Source: Streptomyces sp. NBC_01298 | Lineage (GTDB): Bacteria > Actinomycetota > Actinomycetes > Streptomycetales > Streptomycetaceae | Direction: 5' to 3' | Assembly: GCF_035978755.1 (NCBI RefSeq) | Contig: NZ_CP108414.1 | Location: 2,604,001 to 2,668,000 of the forward strand | DNA: 64,000 nt | Shown here: piece by piece, positions 42,304 to 52,493 of the stretch | Numbering within the stretch: position 1 is the first letter of the stretch | Layout of the letters: each line of letters starts with the position of its first letter | Notes under the pieces: generated by a model | Database searches by the model: none | Told to the model about the DNA's origin: nothing | The model's input: only the letters and a program-made list of their open reading frames with translations | Position numbers and translations under genes: made by a program

Positions 42304-44098
42304 CCCTCGCTGACGTGGACGGCAATGGCCGGACCGTACGCGATCCTGCCCTGGCAGACCGCCTTGACCACGATCCAGTACTCCCCTGCGGGGGTGGTGA
42401 GCGGCGGCCTCAGCTCGAGGACCGCCTGGGTCTCGCCGTCCGCCGGCACCTCTACGGGCAGCACGGCGGGGGCCGTCATGTCCCACGTGCCGAACGGGGA
42501 GACGGCGTACGCCTGCCCCGTCAGGGCGCTGCGGATGCCGGTGGAGCCGATCCGCACCCGTACGAGGGCCCGCCCGCCGGCGGCGACGGTGACCGTGTCG
42601 ACGGGGTCCGGCGCGGCCACCCACAGCCCGGCCGGCGACGCGGCCGGGCCCCCGGGGACGGTGACGGTGAGCACGTCCTCGAAGGTGCCTCCCGGGGTGG
42701 TGGCGAGGATCCGGACCAGGTGTTCGCCGGGCCGCGCTTCGGCGGCGGGCTCCACGGCGAGCGGGAAGGAGAGGTGCCCGCCGGCCGGGAGTTCGGCCCG
42801 CCGCCGGGTCCAGGAGGTGGTCCAGGAGGTGGTCCAGCCCTCCGGGGCCCGGACCTCCAGCCCGACGCGGCCGCCGTCCGCCCGGCCGTGGGCGGCGAGG
42901 GTGACCGCGGCTTCGGCGGGAACGCCGTCGCACGTCACCGTGTACGGGGCGTCGCCGAGCGGGGCCGTCCCGGTGTTGTGCAGCCAGTACCGGCTGAACA
43001 CCGGCTGGTGCGCCTCCCGTTCCGCTTCCCGCAGCGGCATGCCGGATTCCGTGAGCAGCAGGAGCGTGGTCGTCGCGGCGCCCTGGACCTGCCCCTCGAA
43101 GAACCCGGTGGGGCGGTCCAGCAGATCGGCCTCGGCGGCCGGATCCGTCGGCCACAGGGTCTGCGCCATCACCGGGCGGCCGTGCGTCTCGCGCAGCCGG
43201 ACGGCGAGGTCGGCCCGGTCGCCGGAGCCCTCGGCCCGCTTGACCGTCTCGATCAGCACCCGGTCGGCCGGCTCCACGCCGAGCAGCGAGCGCGCGGGCG
43301 GCCGGGGGCCCTCGGCGGGGGCGGCCGTGACGGCGGTGAGCGGCTTGTTGAACTCCCGTCCGCGGCGCGCGAGGTCCACCGCCCGCCAGTCCCCGGAGCC
43401 CGCGACCAGCGCGTGCTCGAAGACGTGCGTCCAGTGCTGGAGCTGGAAGGAGCTGCCGTCGGGGGCGGTGCGCCGCGGAGGGTCCATCCACTCCCCGCTC
43501 GGGCGGCCGGTGCAGGACCGCATCAGGGTGCTGTGCAGCCGCCCGGCCGTGTCGATGGCGAAGCTGGGCGTGCCGCGCACCAGGATCCCGACGGTGCGGT
43601 CCGCGTACGGCTCCTCGTGCGGGTCGGCTCCACCCGCCGGAGCCGTGGCGTCGATCCGGCCCGACGCCGCGACGGCCCGGGCGAGTTGCTCCGGGGGCCC
43701 GGCGTGGACCAGGACCGGCAGGTCCCGCGGGCCCGTCAGGTCGCAGCCGGGGCTCCAGAGCGAGCGGAGCCCCGCTCGGGCCGCGATCCAGACCTGCCCG
43801 TGTTCCCGTAGGGCTTCCCGCAGGGCCTTCTTGTGGGCGGGACCGGCCGATTCCAGCAGCGCCGCCGTGAAGGGGTTCTCCGCGGGGCCGCCGAGTGCGA
43901 TGCGGAAGTCGGGCAGGCTGCTGTCCACCGCCAGGTCGCCCCAGCGCGGCCCGGCCGCCCGGGTCGGGGTCGCGGTGACCCCGTACCGCCCGAGGGCGGT
44001 GACCAGCTCCCGGAGTCCGGGCGGGGTGAACGCGTCCGGAAGGACGATCTCCGCCGCGCCCAGGGCCCGGCCGCGCTGGTCCACCGCACCGAGCGGGG
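42300..44098 (-). pseudogene. GH38 alpha-mannosidase, C-terminal half only
   Basis: The frame encodes about 600 residues of the C-terminal part of a GH38-type alpha-mannosidase: TVGILVRGTPSFAIDTAGRLH, the LMRSCTGRPSGEW and QHWTHVFEHALVAGSGDW segments, then a NEW3-type beta domain. The N-terminal catalytic domain with the nucleophile Asp is absent. Upstream of about 44,100 the frame continues only as antisense to another gene remnant. The codons remain intact and in frame, so the loss looks recent. The stop overlaps the LacI start (ATGA). Confidence 0.75.
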
Positions 44099-44099
44099 C

Positions 44100-44540
44100 C
44101 CGGTGACGGTCGAGCTCGGCGTGGCCACCCGCGAGCCGTCCGGCCCGGGGCAGGAGGTCCCCTACGCCTGGCTGAAGGCGGAGACCCTCGGGACCGGGCA
44201 GGGCTGGCGCACGACCAGGGTCCCGCTGTCGGAACTGGCGGGCACCACCGCCCACGCCCTGGCCGTACGGATCACCCGACGCGGGAAGGAGCCGGTGCGC
44301 TGGCGACTCGGCGCGGTGACGGTACGCGAAGCCGCCGCGCGGCCCCGCCCGGCGACTCCGGGCACCCCGGCCGTGTCCGCCTCGGCCCAGCAGTCAGGCA
44401 AGGCCGCCGTCCGGCTGGCCCGGCAGCGTTCCGCCGGGCCCGTCCGCCATTACGAGGTGTCCCGCGTCCTGCCGGACGGCGCCCGCCGTCTCCGCCCCCG
44501 CCCGCACCACCCTCGCCTGGACGGGAGCCCTCTGATGCAT
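44100..44540 (+). pseudogene. C-terminal remnant of a second glycosidase (GH85-like)
   Basis: In frame from about 44,100 the plus strand encodes a beta-sandwich-like piece: VTVELGVATREPSGPG, YAWLKAETLGTGQGWRTTRVPL, AHALAVRITRRGKEPVRWRLGAVTVRE and VRHYEVSRVLPDGARR. This matches, from memory, the C-terminal region of Streptomyces endo-beta-N-acetylglucosaminidases (GH85). There is no start or catalytic domain, and the frame appears to shift after about 44,490. It lies back to back with the mannosidase fragment. The family call is less certain than the fragmentary state. Confidence 0.6.
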
Positions 44541-44578
44541 GACGGCCTCGCTGCCAGATCCGCCGGTGCCCCCGCGGT

Positions 44579-45997
44579 TCACTCGGGGCCGGCGGCGGGA
44601 TCGGTGCGCGGGACGGCCAGCGTCACGCGCAGCCCGTGCGGCGGGTTCTTCTCGTAGGAGAGGGACCCGCCGCCCGCCGCGAGCAGGATGCGGGAGATGG
44701 AGAGGCCGAGCCCGGAGCCCTTGATGTTCTGGTGGCGTCCGCTGCGCCAGAACCGGTCCCCGATCCGCAGCAGCTCCTCCTCGGTGAGCCCGGGGCCCCG
44801 GTCGGCGACCACGATCAGCACCCGGTCGCCCTCCACGGAGAGCGCCACCTCGACGGCCTCACCCTCGGGAGTGAACTTGAGGGCGTTGTCGATGACGGCG
44901 TCGAGCGCGCTGGAGAGCGCGATCGGGTCGGCCCAGCCGGTGGCGGCGCTCCGCCCCGTCCCGGTGAGCCGCACGCCCTTCTCCTCGGCGAACGGCCGCC
45001 AGGCGGTCACCCGCTCCGCGGCCAGCCCCGCGATGTCTATCAGGCTGATCTCGGCGGCGGCGTGCTCGGCCAGGGCCAGGTCGAGCAGGTCGTCCAGGAC
45101 CTGGGTCAGGCGCTTGCCCTCGGTCCGCACCGAGGCGATCTCCTCGTTGCCCTCGGGCAGTTCGAGGGCGAGCAGTTCGATCCGCAGGAGCAGTGCGGCG
45201 AGCGGGTTGCGCAGCTGGTGGGAGGCGTCGGCGACGAAGGCGCGCTGCTGTTCCAGCACCTCTTCGACGTTGTCGGCCATCTCGTTGAACGAGCGGGCCA
45301 GGCGGCGGAGTTCCGGGGGACCGCCGCCCGCCGCGACGCGGGAGTTCATCCGCCCGGTGGCGATGCCGTGGGCGGCGGCGTCCAGGGTCTGTACGGGCTT
45401 GAGCACCCAGCTGGTCAGCCGCAGGGCCGCGCCGAAGGCCACGAGCATGGCCGCGCTGAGCCCGGCGGCGATGAGCAGCCAGCCCCGCAGGGTCCGGGCG
45501 CGCATCTGGTCGGTGGGCGACTCGGTGGCGACCACGGCGACCACGTCCCCGTCGAGGACGACCGGGGAGGCGACGAGGAGCTTGCCGTTGGTCTGCCAGG
45601 GCCACACCTGGCCGGGGTCGTGGCTGCGGCGTCCGGCGAGCGCCTGGATGAAGGCGTCGTCCGCCTCCCACTCCGCCGGCAGCTTCCACCCGTCGGAGGA
45701 GCGGGCGATGGCGTTGCCGTCCCGGCGGAAGATGCCGGTGCGGATCCCGTACAGCTGCTGGTACCGGGCCAGTTCCTGCTTGAGGGTTTCGAGGCGTTCG
45801 TCGGCACCGCTGGACTTCGAGCCCTCGGCGTCGATGACGAACTGGGTGAGCGCGGCGAAGCGGGCGCTGTCGTCGATCCGGTCGACGACCACCCGCTGCT
45901 GCTGTCCCGCGGCCAGGGCCACCGCGAGCGGGAAGCCGAGGGCGAGCAGGACGCCCGCCATCAGGACGACGAGCAGCGGGAGCAGACGGGCGCGCAC
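44579..45997 (-). CDS. gluK: glutamate-sensing histidine kinase GluK
   Basis: 472 residues from a GTG at 45997. Two membrane helices (about 5-30 and 168-190) flank an extracytoplasmic sensor region; a HAMP domain, a HisKA box with His260 (ASHQLRNPLAAL), and HATPase motifs (VIDNALKFTPEG, VADRGPGLTEEEL, GSGLGLSISR) follow. It starts 12 bases after the regulator gene. In S. coelicolor this pair senses extracellular glutamate and controls gluABCD; the facing gluABCD operon supports the same role here. Confidence 0.9.
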   Translation of the reverse strand: MRARLLPLLVVLMAGVLLALGFPLAVALAAGQQQRVVVDRIDDSARFAALTQFVIDAEGSKSSGADERLETLKQELARYQQLYGIRTGIFRRDGNAIARSSDGWKLPAEWEADDAFIQALAGRRSHDPGQVWPWQTNGKLLVASPVVLDGDVVAVVATESPTDQMRARTLRGWLLIAAGLSAAMLVAFGAALRLTSWVLKPVQTLDAAAHGIATGRMNSRVAAGGGPPELRRLARSFNEMADNVEEVLEQQRAFVADASHQLRNPLAALLLRIELLALELPEGNEEIASVRTEGKRLTQVLDDLLDLALAEHAAAEISLIDIAGLAAERVTAWRPFAEEKGVRLTGTGRSAATGWADPIALSSALDAVIDNALKFTPEGEAVEVALSVEGDRVLIVVADRGPGLTEEELLRIGDRFWRSGRHQNIKGSGLGLSISRILLAAGGGSLSYEKNPPHGLRVTLAVPRTDPAAGPE

Positions 45998-46009
45998 GAC
46001 GGGTGGCCG

Positions 46010-46804
46010 CTAGACGGCGGGCGGCGCGGGGGCGGCGGGCGGCGCGGGGGTCGCCGGGGCGGGGGCGGCGGGCGGCGCGGGTGTCGCCGGGGCGGGCGGT
46101 ACGACGAGCCGGTACCCGACACCGCGGACGGTCTCGATGAGGGCCGGCATGCGCAGCTTGGACCGCAGCGAGGCCACGTGCACCTCCAGCGTCCGGCCGG
46201 TGCCTTCCCAACTGGTGCGCCAGACCTCGCTGATGATCTGCTCGCGGCGGAAGACCACGCCGGGGCGCTGCGCGAGCAGGGCCAGCAGGTCGAACTCCTT
46301 GCGGGTGAGCGCCACGTCGACGCCGTCCACGCTGACCCGGCGGGTGGACAGCTCGATGCCGACGCTCCCGAGCCGGACCACGCCGGGCGTGCCCGCGGTA
46401 CCGGTGGCCGCGCTCTCATCGGGGGCGCCGGTGCGCCGGGCCACCGCGTGGATGCGGGCGAGGAGTTCGCCGGTGTCGTAGGGCTTGGTGACGTAGTCGT
46501 CGGCGCCCATGTTGAGTCCGTGGATGCGCGAGCGCACGTCGGCCCGCGCGGTGACCATGATGACGGGCGTGCTGGTGCGCTTGCGGATCTTGCCGCACAC
46601 CTCGTACCCGTCCTGGTCGGGCAGGCCGAGGTCGAGCAGGATCACCCCGTACGGGGAGGCCTGCGGCGGCGCGCCCGCCGACAGCAGGGCCTGCAGGGCC
46701 TCCTCGCCGCTGCGGGCATGGGTGACCTTGAAGCCGTGCCGGGCGAGGATCGCGGACAGGGCGGCGGCGACGTGGTCGTCGTCCTCGACGAGCAGCAGTC
46801 TCAT
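46010..46804 (-). CDS. gluR: OmpR-type response regulator GluR
   Basis: 264 residues from the ATG at 46804 after GAGAGGGGGA. The receiver domain has the acidic pocket VEDDD at 6-10, the phosphorylated Asp58 (LLDLGLP) and Lys in YVTKPYD; the winged-helix DNA-binding domain runs from about 145 to 235. The last 35 residues are [14 protein letters not shown] low-complexity repeats not typical of OmpR proteins. It is divergent from gluA, and the shared 284-base region should hold its binding site. Confidence 0.92.
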   Translation of the reverse strand: MRLLLVEDDDHVAAALSAILARHGFKVTHARSGEEALQALLSAGAPPQASPYGVILLDLGLPDQDGYEVCGKIRKRTSTPVIMVTARADVRSRIHGLNMGADDYVTKPYDTGELLARIHAVARRTGAPDESAATGTAGTPGVVRLGSVGIELSTRRVSVDGVDVALTRKEFDLLALLAQRPGVVFRREQIISEVWRTSWEGTGRTLEVHVASLRSKLRMPALIETVRGVGYRLVVPPAPATPAPPAAPAPATPAPPAAPAPPAV

Positions 46805-46901
46805 GTCGTCCCCCTCTCCATCTCTTGATCTCTTCGCGTTCGCATGGCGGACATCATGGGCCACCAAGCATCCACGCCGATGTGGACTCCCACGTCAAGA
46901 C

Positions 46902-46925
46902 GGTTCCGGTCCGTCGGGGGTTCCG
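46902..46925. promoter_or_regulatory. candidate GluR direct repeats
   Basis: GGTTCCG occurs at 46902-46908 and 46919-46925 in the gluR-gluA intergenic region. OmpR-type regulators bind direct repeats, and GluR is known to bind in this region in S. coelicolor. The exact site is not certain from sequence. Confidence 0.3.
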
Positions 46926-47088
46926 TTATGGACCCGGTACGGCCACGGCCGGTGCGGGACGCCCGCGAGTACGGAGCGTATCGGTGCGAGGCCGGATCGT
47001 TATGCTCAATTCTCCCTCAGATGTGATGACGCTGTGCGCGCCACGTCACTACTGTCCTCCCAACCGAGGAGGACGGAGCCACAAGCCG

Positions 47089-47874
<786 letters not shown>

Positions 47875-47891
47875 GCTTCGCATCTGGTAGT

Positions 47892-47907
47892 GATCCGGTG
47901 ACGGATC
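47892..47907 (+). other. short hairpin between gluA and gluB
   Basis: GATCCG-GTGA-CGGATC forms a 6-base stem with a 4-base loop in the 98-base gap, followed by repeated TCTCACTTCACGT-type pieces. It may mark RNA processing that separates the levels of gluA and gluB. Confidence 0.4.
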
Positions 47908-47972
47908 GTCGTCCAGCAGTCTCACTTCACGTCTTTCTCCCGTCTCACGTCTCACTTCGAGGGAAGTCCACC

Positions 47973-48827
47973 ATGAAGCTCTCCAAGGTCGGCGCGGCCG
48001 CCGCCATCGCCGTTGCTCTCGCCCTGACCGCGACCGCCTGTGGCGGCGACAGCGACAAGACCGCCGGTGACGGCGGCTCCTCGGCCGGTGCCAAGAAGGA
48101 CAAGATCGTCATCGGCATCAAGTTCGACCAGCCGGGTGTGGGCCTCAAGACCCCCGACGGCAAGTTCACGGGCTTCGACGTGGACGTGGCGACGTACGTG
48201 GCCAAGGAGCTCGGCTACACGCCGGAGCAGATCGAGTTCAAGCAGGCCGTCAGCGCCGAGCGCGAGAACCTGATCGCCAACGGCGACGTGAAGCTGGTCG
48301 TCGCGAGCTACTCGATCAACGACAAGCGCAAGGCGCGCGTCGACTTCGCCGGCCCGTACTTCCTCGCGCACCAGGACCTGCTGGTCCGCGCCGACGACAC
48401 CTCGATCACCAAGGCCGAGGACCTCAACAAGAAGAAGCTCTGCTCGGTCACCGGCTCCACCTCGGCGCAGAACGTCAAGGACAAGCTGGCCCCCCAGGCC
48501 GACCTGCAGCAGGTGGGCGGCTACTCCGAGTGCCTGACCGGCCTGGAGAACAAGACCATCGACGCGCTGACCACGGACAACTCGATCCTGGCCGGCTACG
48601 CGGCGCAGGACAAGAACAAGGGCAAGTTCAAGCTGGTCGGGCTGAGCCTGAGCAACGAGAACTACGGCATCGGTCTGAAGAAGGGCGACAAGGAGCTCCA
48701 GACCAAGGTCAACGCCGCCATCAAGAAGATGGAGGCCGACGGTGCCTGGGCCGCGGCCATCGAGAAGAACTTCGGCCCGGCCGGCTACAAGGCCGAGCCG
48801 GCGCCCGCGGTCACCGAAGGCAGCTGA
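47973..48827 (+). CDS. gluB: glutamate-binding lipoprotein
   Basis: 284 residues. A signal peptide ends at LALTATACGG (lipid on Cys23). The mature part is a family-3 amino-acid binding protein (GKFTGFDVDVATYVAKELGY, DFAGPYFLAHQDLLVR, and a conserved Cys pair in KKLCSVTG and YSECLTG). It catches glutamate outside the membrane for GluC-GluD. Gaps of about 100 bases before and after it, with RNA hairpins, suggest its own translation level, as usual for binding proteins. Confidence 0.95.
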   Translation: MKLSKVGAAAAIAVALALTATACGGDSDKTAGDGGSSAGAKKDKIVIGIKFDQPGVGLKTPDGKFTGFDVDVATYVAKELGYTPEQIEFKQAVSAERENLIANGDVKLVVASYSINDKRKARVDFAGPYFLAHQDLLVRADDTSITKAEDLNKKKLCSVTGSTSAQNVKDKLAPQADLQQVGGYSECLTGLENKTIDALTTDNSILAGYAAQDKNKGKFKLVGLSLSNENYGIGLKKGDKELQTKVNAAIKKMEADGAWAAAIEKNFGPAGYKAEPAPAVTEGS

Positions 48828-48832
48828 CCCGG

Positions 48833-48893
48833 CGGCCGGTCCGCCGGCCGATCCATCGGTGAGGAGCGTCGCCGCCCGCCTGCCGCGGGCGGC
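48833..48893 (+). other. RNA hairpins after gluB
   Basis: Two stems: CGGCCGG with CCGGCCG (48833-48839, 48844-48850) and GCCGCCCGC with GCGGGCGGC (48871-48879, 48885-48893). They fill the gluB-gluC gap, as in many uptake operons where such stems protect the binding-protein message and lower read-through to the permeases. Confidence 0.65.
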
Positions 48894-48943
48894 GCCGTGA
48901 CCCACCGGCCCACCTGGCCATCCTGGGGAGAGCGCAGGCCATC

Positions 48944-49618
48944 GTGTTCGATTTTCTTGATTCCGGGCAGTACGACGTGCTCGGAGCCTTCTGGGTGACG
49001 GTTCAGCTCACCCTCTACTCGGCCGTCGGGTCCCTGATCTGGGGCACCGTGCTGGCCGGGATGCGGGTCAGCCCGGTCCCGGTGATGCGGGGCTTCGCCA
49101 CCGCGTACGTCAACCTCGTGCGCAACACCCCGCTGACCGTGCTGATCATCGGGTGTTCGCTGGGCCTCAACCAGACCCTCGGCGTCACCCTGGGCGGCGG
49201 CACCTTCAAGGAGATCGGCTTCCGGCTCGCCGTCCTCGGGTTCATCGCCTACACCGGCACCTTCGTCTGCGAGGCGATCCGCTCGGGCATCAACACGGTC
49301 CCGGTCGGCCAGGCCGAGGCCTCCCGCGCCCTGGGCATGAGCTTCCTCCAGACGCTCACCCTGATCGTGCTCCCCCAGGCGTTCCGGGCGGTCATCGCGC
49401 CGCTCGCCAACGTGCTCATCGCCCTCACCAAGAACACCACGGTGGCGGCGGCGATCAGCGTGGCCGAGGCCGCGCTGCTGATGAAGGAGATGGTCGAGAA
49501 CGAGCCGCAGTCGCTGTTCGCCGTCTTCGGCGTCTTCGCCCTCGGCTTCGTCCTTCTGACCCTGCCCACCGGCCTGCTCCTGGGCTGGGTTGCCAAGCGA
49601 GTGGCGGTGAAGCGATGA
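48944..49618 (+). CDS. gluC: glutamate ABC transporter permease
   Basis: 224 residues from a GTG at 48944. A His/Glu-type amino-acid permease with about five helices and the EAA loop (GQAEASRALGMSFLQTLTLIVLPQAF). It pairs with GluD in the membrane. Its TGA overlaps the gluD start (ATGA), which couples their translation. Confidence 0.95.
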   Translation: MFDFLDSGQYDVLGAFWVTVQLTLYSAVGSLIWGTVLAGMRVSPVPVMRGFATAYVNLVRNTPLTVLIIGCSLGLNQTLGVTLGGGTFKEIGFRLAVLGFIAYTGTFVCEAIRSGINTVPVGQAEASRALGMSFLQTLTLIVLPQAFRAVIAPLANVLIALTKNTTVAAAISVAEAALLMKEMVENEPQSLFAVFGVFALGFVLLTLPTGLLLGWVAKRVAVKR

Positions 49619-50487
49619 CCTCCGTGCTGTACGACGCCCCGGGCCCCAAGGCCAAGGCGCGCAACTGGATCTACAGCGGGATCTTCCTCGTCGTGGCCGC
49701 GGCCGTCGCCTGGTGGGTGCTGTCCGCCCTGGCGGACAAGAACCAGCTCGAAGCCGACAAGTGGAGCCCCTTCTTCACCGGCGAGGTGTGGACGACCTTC
49801 CTGCTCCCCGGACTCGGCGAGACCCTGCGGGCCGGCGCCATCTCCATGCTGATCGCCCTGCCCCTGGGCGCCCTCCTCGGCATGGGGCGGCTCTCCGACC
49901 ACGCGTGGGTACGCAGCATCGTGGGCACCTGGGTCGAGTTCTTCCGGGCCATCCCGGTCCTGATGCTGATGCTCTTCGGCTCCGCCTTCTACGTGCAGTA
50001 CACGGGCGTGGACTCCGAGGTGCGGCCGCTGTACGCGGTGGTCACCGGGCTGGTCCTGTACAACTCCGCGGTCATCGGCGAGATCGTCCGGGCCGGCGTC
50101 GAGTCGCTGCCGAAGGGCCAGACCGACGCCGCGAAGGCGATCGGCATGCGCAAGGGCCAGGTCATGACCTACGTCCTGATCCCGCAGGCCGTGACCGCGA
50201 TGCTGCCCGCGCTGGTCAGCCAGCTCGTGGTGATCCTCAAGGACACCGCCATCGGCGGTGCGGTCCTGGGCCTCGCCGAACTGCTGACCCAGTACCGGCA
50301 GATCTCGGCGAACTTCAGCAACACCATCCCGACCCTCATCGTGATCGCGGCGATCTACATCGCGGTCAACTTCGCCCTCACCTCCTTCGCCTCCTGGATG
50401 GAGGGCCGGCTGCGGAAGTCGAAGCGGACCACGGACGCGACCGTCCCGATCACCCTCGACGCGGGCAACAACAGCGCCGGCGGGTGA
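49615..50487 (+). CDS. gluD: glutamate ABC transporter permease
   Basis: 290 residues from the ATG at 49615, inside the gluC stop. Same family as GluC but with a longer N-terminus; EAA loop at KGQTDAAKAIGMRKGQVMTYVLIPQAV. The basic C-terminus (RLRKSKRTTD) is cytoplasmic. It is the last gene of the operon, ended by a hairpin at 50591-50621. Confidence 0.95.
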   Translation: MTSVLYDAPGPKAKARNWIYSGIFLVVAAAVAWWVLSALADKNQLEADKWSPFFTGEVWTTFLLPGLGETLRAGAISMLIALPLGALLGMGRLSDHAWVRSIVGTWVEFFRAIPVLMLMLFGSAFYVQYTGVDSEVRPLYAVVTGLVLYNSAVIGEIVRAGVESLPKGQTDAAKAIGMRKGQVMTYVLIPQAVTAMLPALVSQLVVILKDTAIGGAVLGLAELLTQYRQISANFSNTIPTLIVIAAIYIAVNFALTSFASWMEGRLRKSKRTTDATVPITLDAGNNSAGG

Positions 50488-50590
50488 CCGCCTCTCCGGC
50501 GCGGCGTCTCCCGGCGCGGCATCGGACATCTGCTCGGACCCACGTCCGGCATCCGGTCTGACAGCCGGTCAGTACACTGGCGGGACACGT

Positions 50591-50621
50591 GTGGTGCGGC
50601 GGAACTCATCCGTCGCACCAC
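50591..50621 (+). terminator. gluABCD terminator
   Basis: GTGGTGCGGCGGA pairs with TCCGTCGCACCAC (one G-U pair) around a 5-base loop, 103 bases after the gluD stop and 94 bases before the monooxygenase start. Confidence 0.7.
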
Positions 50622-50646
50622 TCGGCATTGTCCGGCCCGGCGTCAC

Positions 50647-50678
50647 TTGACGCAGGCACCTCCAGTGGGTTGCATACG
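50647..50678 (+). promoter_or_regulatory. candidate promoter of the monooxygenase gene
   Basis: TTGACG at 50647-50652 is followed 18 bases later by TGCATA/CATACG (50671-50678), a fair housekeeping-type match about 37 bases before the start codon. Confidence 0.35.
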
Positions 50679-50714
50679 TTCTGTGATCACATACCGGACA
50701 CCGGGAGCCACATC

Positions 50715-52301
50715 ATGGACCCGGTGATCGTCGTCGGCGCGGGGCCCGTCGGACTGTCCATGTCCCTCGCCCTGGCCGGCCAGGGCGTGCCCTGCGTCGT
50801 CCTCGACGAGGGATCCGGCAAGGACGAGCTCCGCCCCGCCCGCACCGTCGCCCTGCACGCCGACACCGCCGCGATGGTGCACCGGCTGGGCTGTACGACC
50901 CTGCGCGACGAGGGCGCGTACTTCACCGCCTGGCGCACCATGCGCGGCGGCCGCGAGTCCCAGCGGATCACCTTCGAGGACGGCCCGGCGCCGATCCACC
51001 TGCCCCAGCACGCCCTGACCCGCGGACTGCGCGACGCCGCCGCCGCGCACCCCCTGGTCCAACTGGTCACCGAGAGCAAGATCGACGCCCTGGAGCAGGA
51101 CGACCGCGGGGTCACCGCCCACACCCGGGGCGCCGAGACCACGTGGTGGCGCGGGAGCCACCTGGTCGGCTGCGACGGGGCCCGCTCCACCGTGCGCAAG
51201 CTGCTCGGCATCCGCTTCCCCGGCCGCACCGCCGTGGAACGGCACGCCGTCGCCGCCCTGCGCACCGAACTGCCCTGGCCCGGCGAAGCGTTGCTGCACC
51301 GCAGCCCGCCCGAGGAAGTCACCGCCCGGCCGCTGGCCGACGGGGTGTACCGGCTGGACTGGCTGCTCCCGGCGCGCGGCGACCTCGTCACCCCCGACGC
51401 GCTGGTGACCCGGATCCGCGACAGCCTCGCGGTGTGGTGCGGGGGCACGACACCCCCGTACGAGCTGCTCGACACCGGGGTCCACACCCTGCACCACCGC
51501 CTCGCGCGGCGCTGGCGCGACGGCCGCTGCTTCCTCGCCGGGGACGCCGCGCACCTGCTCGGCGCGCTCGGCACCCAGGGCGTGGAGGAGGGGCTGCGCG
51601 ACGCGGAGAACCTCGCCTGGAAGCTCTCCCTGGCCTGGCACCAGGGGGCTTCCGAGGAACTCCTCGACAGTTACGAGGCCGAGCGCCGCAGGGCGGTGGC
51701 CGCCCGGCTGCGCGCCGCCGACCAGGCCATGCCCGTCCTGCGCACCGGGGGCGGCCTGCGCGCCTACCTCCCCGGAGCCTCGCGCGCCGCCGAACTACTC
51801 CTGGCCGACGGCCATCTGGGCCGCGGCCCGCTGGGCGCGGAGCCGGTGTACGCCCCGCCCGTGGCCGTCCACGACGTGCCCACCGCCACCGAGCCGGGCG
51901 GGCCCGTGGAGAACGTCCCGGTGACCGCGCCCGACGGCTCGACGGTGCCGCTGCGCGACCAGCTGGGGCGGGGCCGGCTCCTCGTCGTCCTCGTCGCCCC
52001 GGGCACCGGGGTCTGGGACCGGCGGCACTGGGTGGGCGCCGGCCTGATGCCCCGCCTCGCGGCGGCGGTCTCCGCGCTGCCGGTCCGGGCGGAGCTGCTC
52101 GTGGCGGACGGCTACCCGGGGGCGGCGGCGCACACCGTGCTCCTCGTGCGACCGGACGGGCATCTCTCCGCCACCTTCGCCGGGGTCCAGCCGGCCGAGC
52201 TGTACGAGGCCGCTGACGCGGTCCGCCGCGGCGCGCCGGAAGCTCCCCCGACCAGGGCGGCCCCCAGGGCCCTGCCCGCCGCCGCACCCGTGATCGATTG
52301 A
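50715..52301 (+). CDS. FAD-dependent aromatic-ring-type monooxygenase
   Basis: 528 residues from the ATG at 50715 after GGGAG. The dinucleotide-binding motif is VVGAGPVGLSMSLAL at the very start, the DG motif is GCDGARSTVRKLLG, and the GD motif is CFLAGDAAHLLGALGTQGVEEG. The C-terminal 150 residues form a thioredoxin-like domain, as in phenol/MhpA-type hydroxylases. It should insert one oxygen into an aromatic or polyketide-like substrate using NAD(P)H. No biosynthetic genes surround it. Confidence 0.9.
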   Translation: MDPVIVVGAGPVGLSMSLALAGQGVPCVVLDEGSGKDELRPARTVALHADTAAMVHRLGCTTLRDEGAYFTAWRTMRGGRESQRITFEDGPAPIHLPQHALTRGLRDAAAAHPLVQLVTESKIDALEQDDRGVTAHTRGAETTWWRGSHLVGCDGARSTVRKLLGIRFPGRTAVERHAVAALRTELPWPGEALLHRSPPEEVTARPLADGVYRLDWLLPARGDLVTPDALVTRIRDSLAVWCGGTTPPYELLDTGVHTLHHRLARRWRDGRCFLAGDAAHLLGALGTQGVEEGLRDAENLAWKLSLAWHQGASEELLDSYEAERRRAVAARLRAADQAMPVLRTGGGLRAYLPGASRAAELLLADGHLGRGPLGAEPVYAPPVAVHDVPTATEPGGPVENVPVTAPDGSTVPLRDQLGRGRLLVVLVAPGTGVWDRRHWVGAGLMPRLAAAVSALPVRAELLVADGYPGAAAHTVLLVRPDGHLSATFAGVQPAELYEAADAVRRGAPEAPPTRAAPRALPAAAPVID

Positions 52302-52333
52302 CCCTCGGGCCGAGTCGTGCTTCACTCGCGGAC

Positions 52334-52420
52334 ATGACCGGCAACGACGTACGCCTGTGGCGGAGGGTCCATATGGACCTGCTCCGCTACGCGGGCTGCG
52401 TGTGTCGCCCTTCCTGCTGA
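52334..52420 (+). CDS. cysteine-rich leader peptide before cysteine dioxygenase
   Basis: 28 codons from 52334 give MTGNDVRLWRRVHMDLLR followed by YAGCVCRPSC and a stop, so Cys occurs at -8, -6 and -1 from the end. A second ATG at 52373 has a far better site (GGAGGG five bases before it) and gives a 15-residue MDLLRYAGCVCRPSC. The RRxHxDL...C form matches the uncharacterised actinomycete family of putative leader peptides that precede sulfur-metabolism genes. The stop is 73 bases before the dioxygenase start. It likely makes translation report charged tRNA-Cys levels. Confidence 0.75.
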   Translation: MTGNDVRLWRRVHMDLLRYAGCVCRPSC

Positions 52421-52493
52421 TTCGCCTTCCCCTCGCGCGCCCCCATGTGGATGTGCCGCGCACTCTCGCGAACCCCCAGGACGGTCACCCTCC

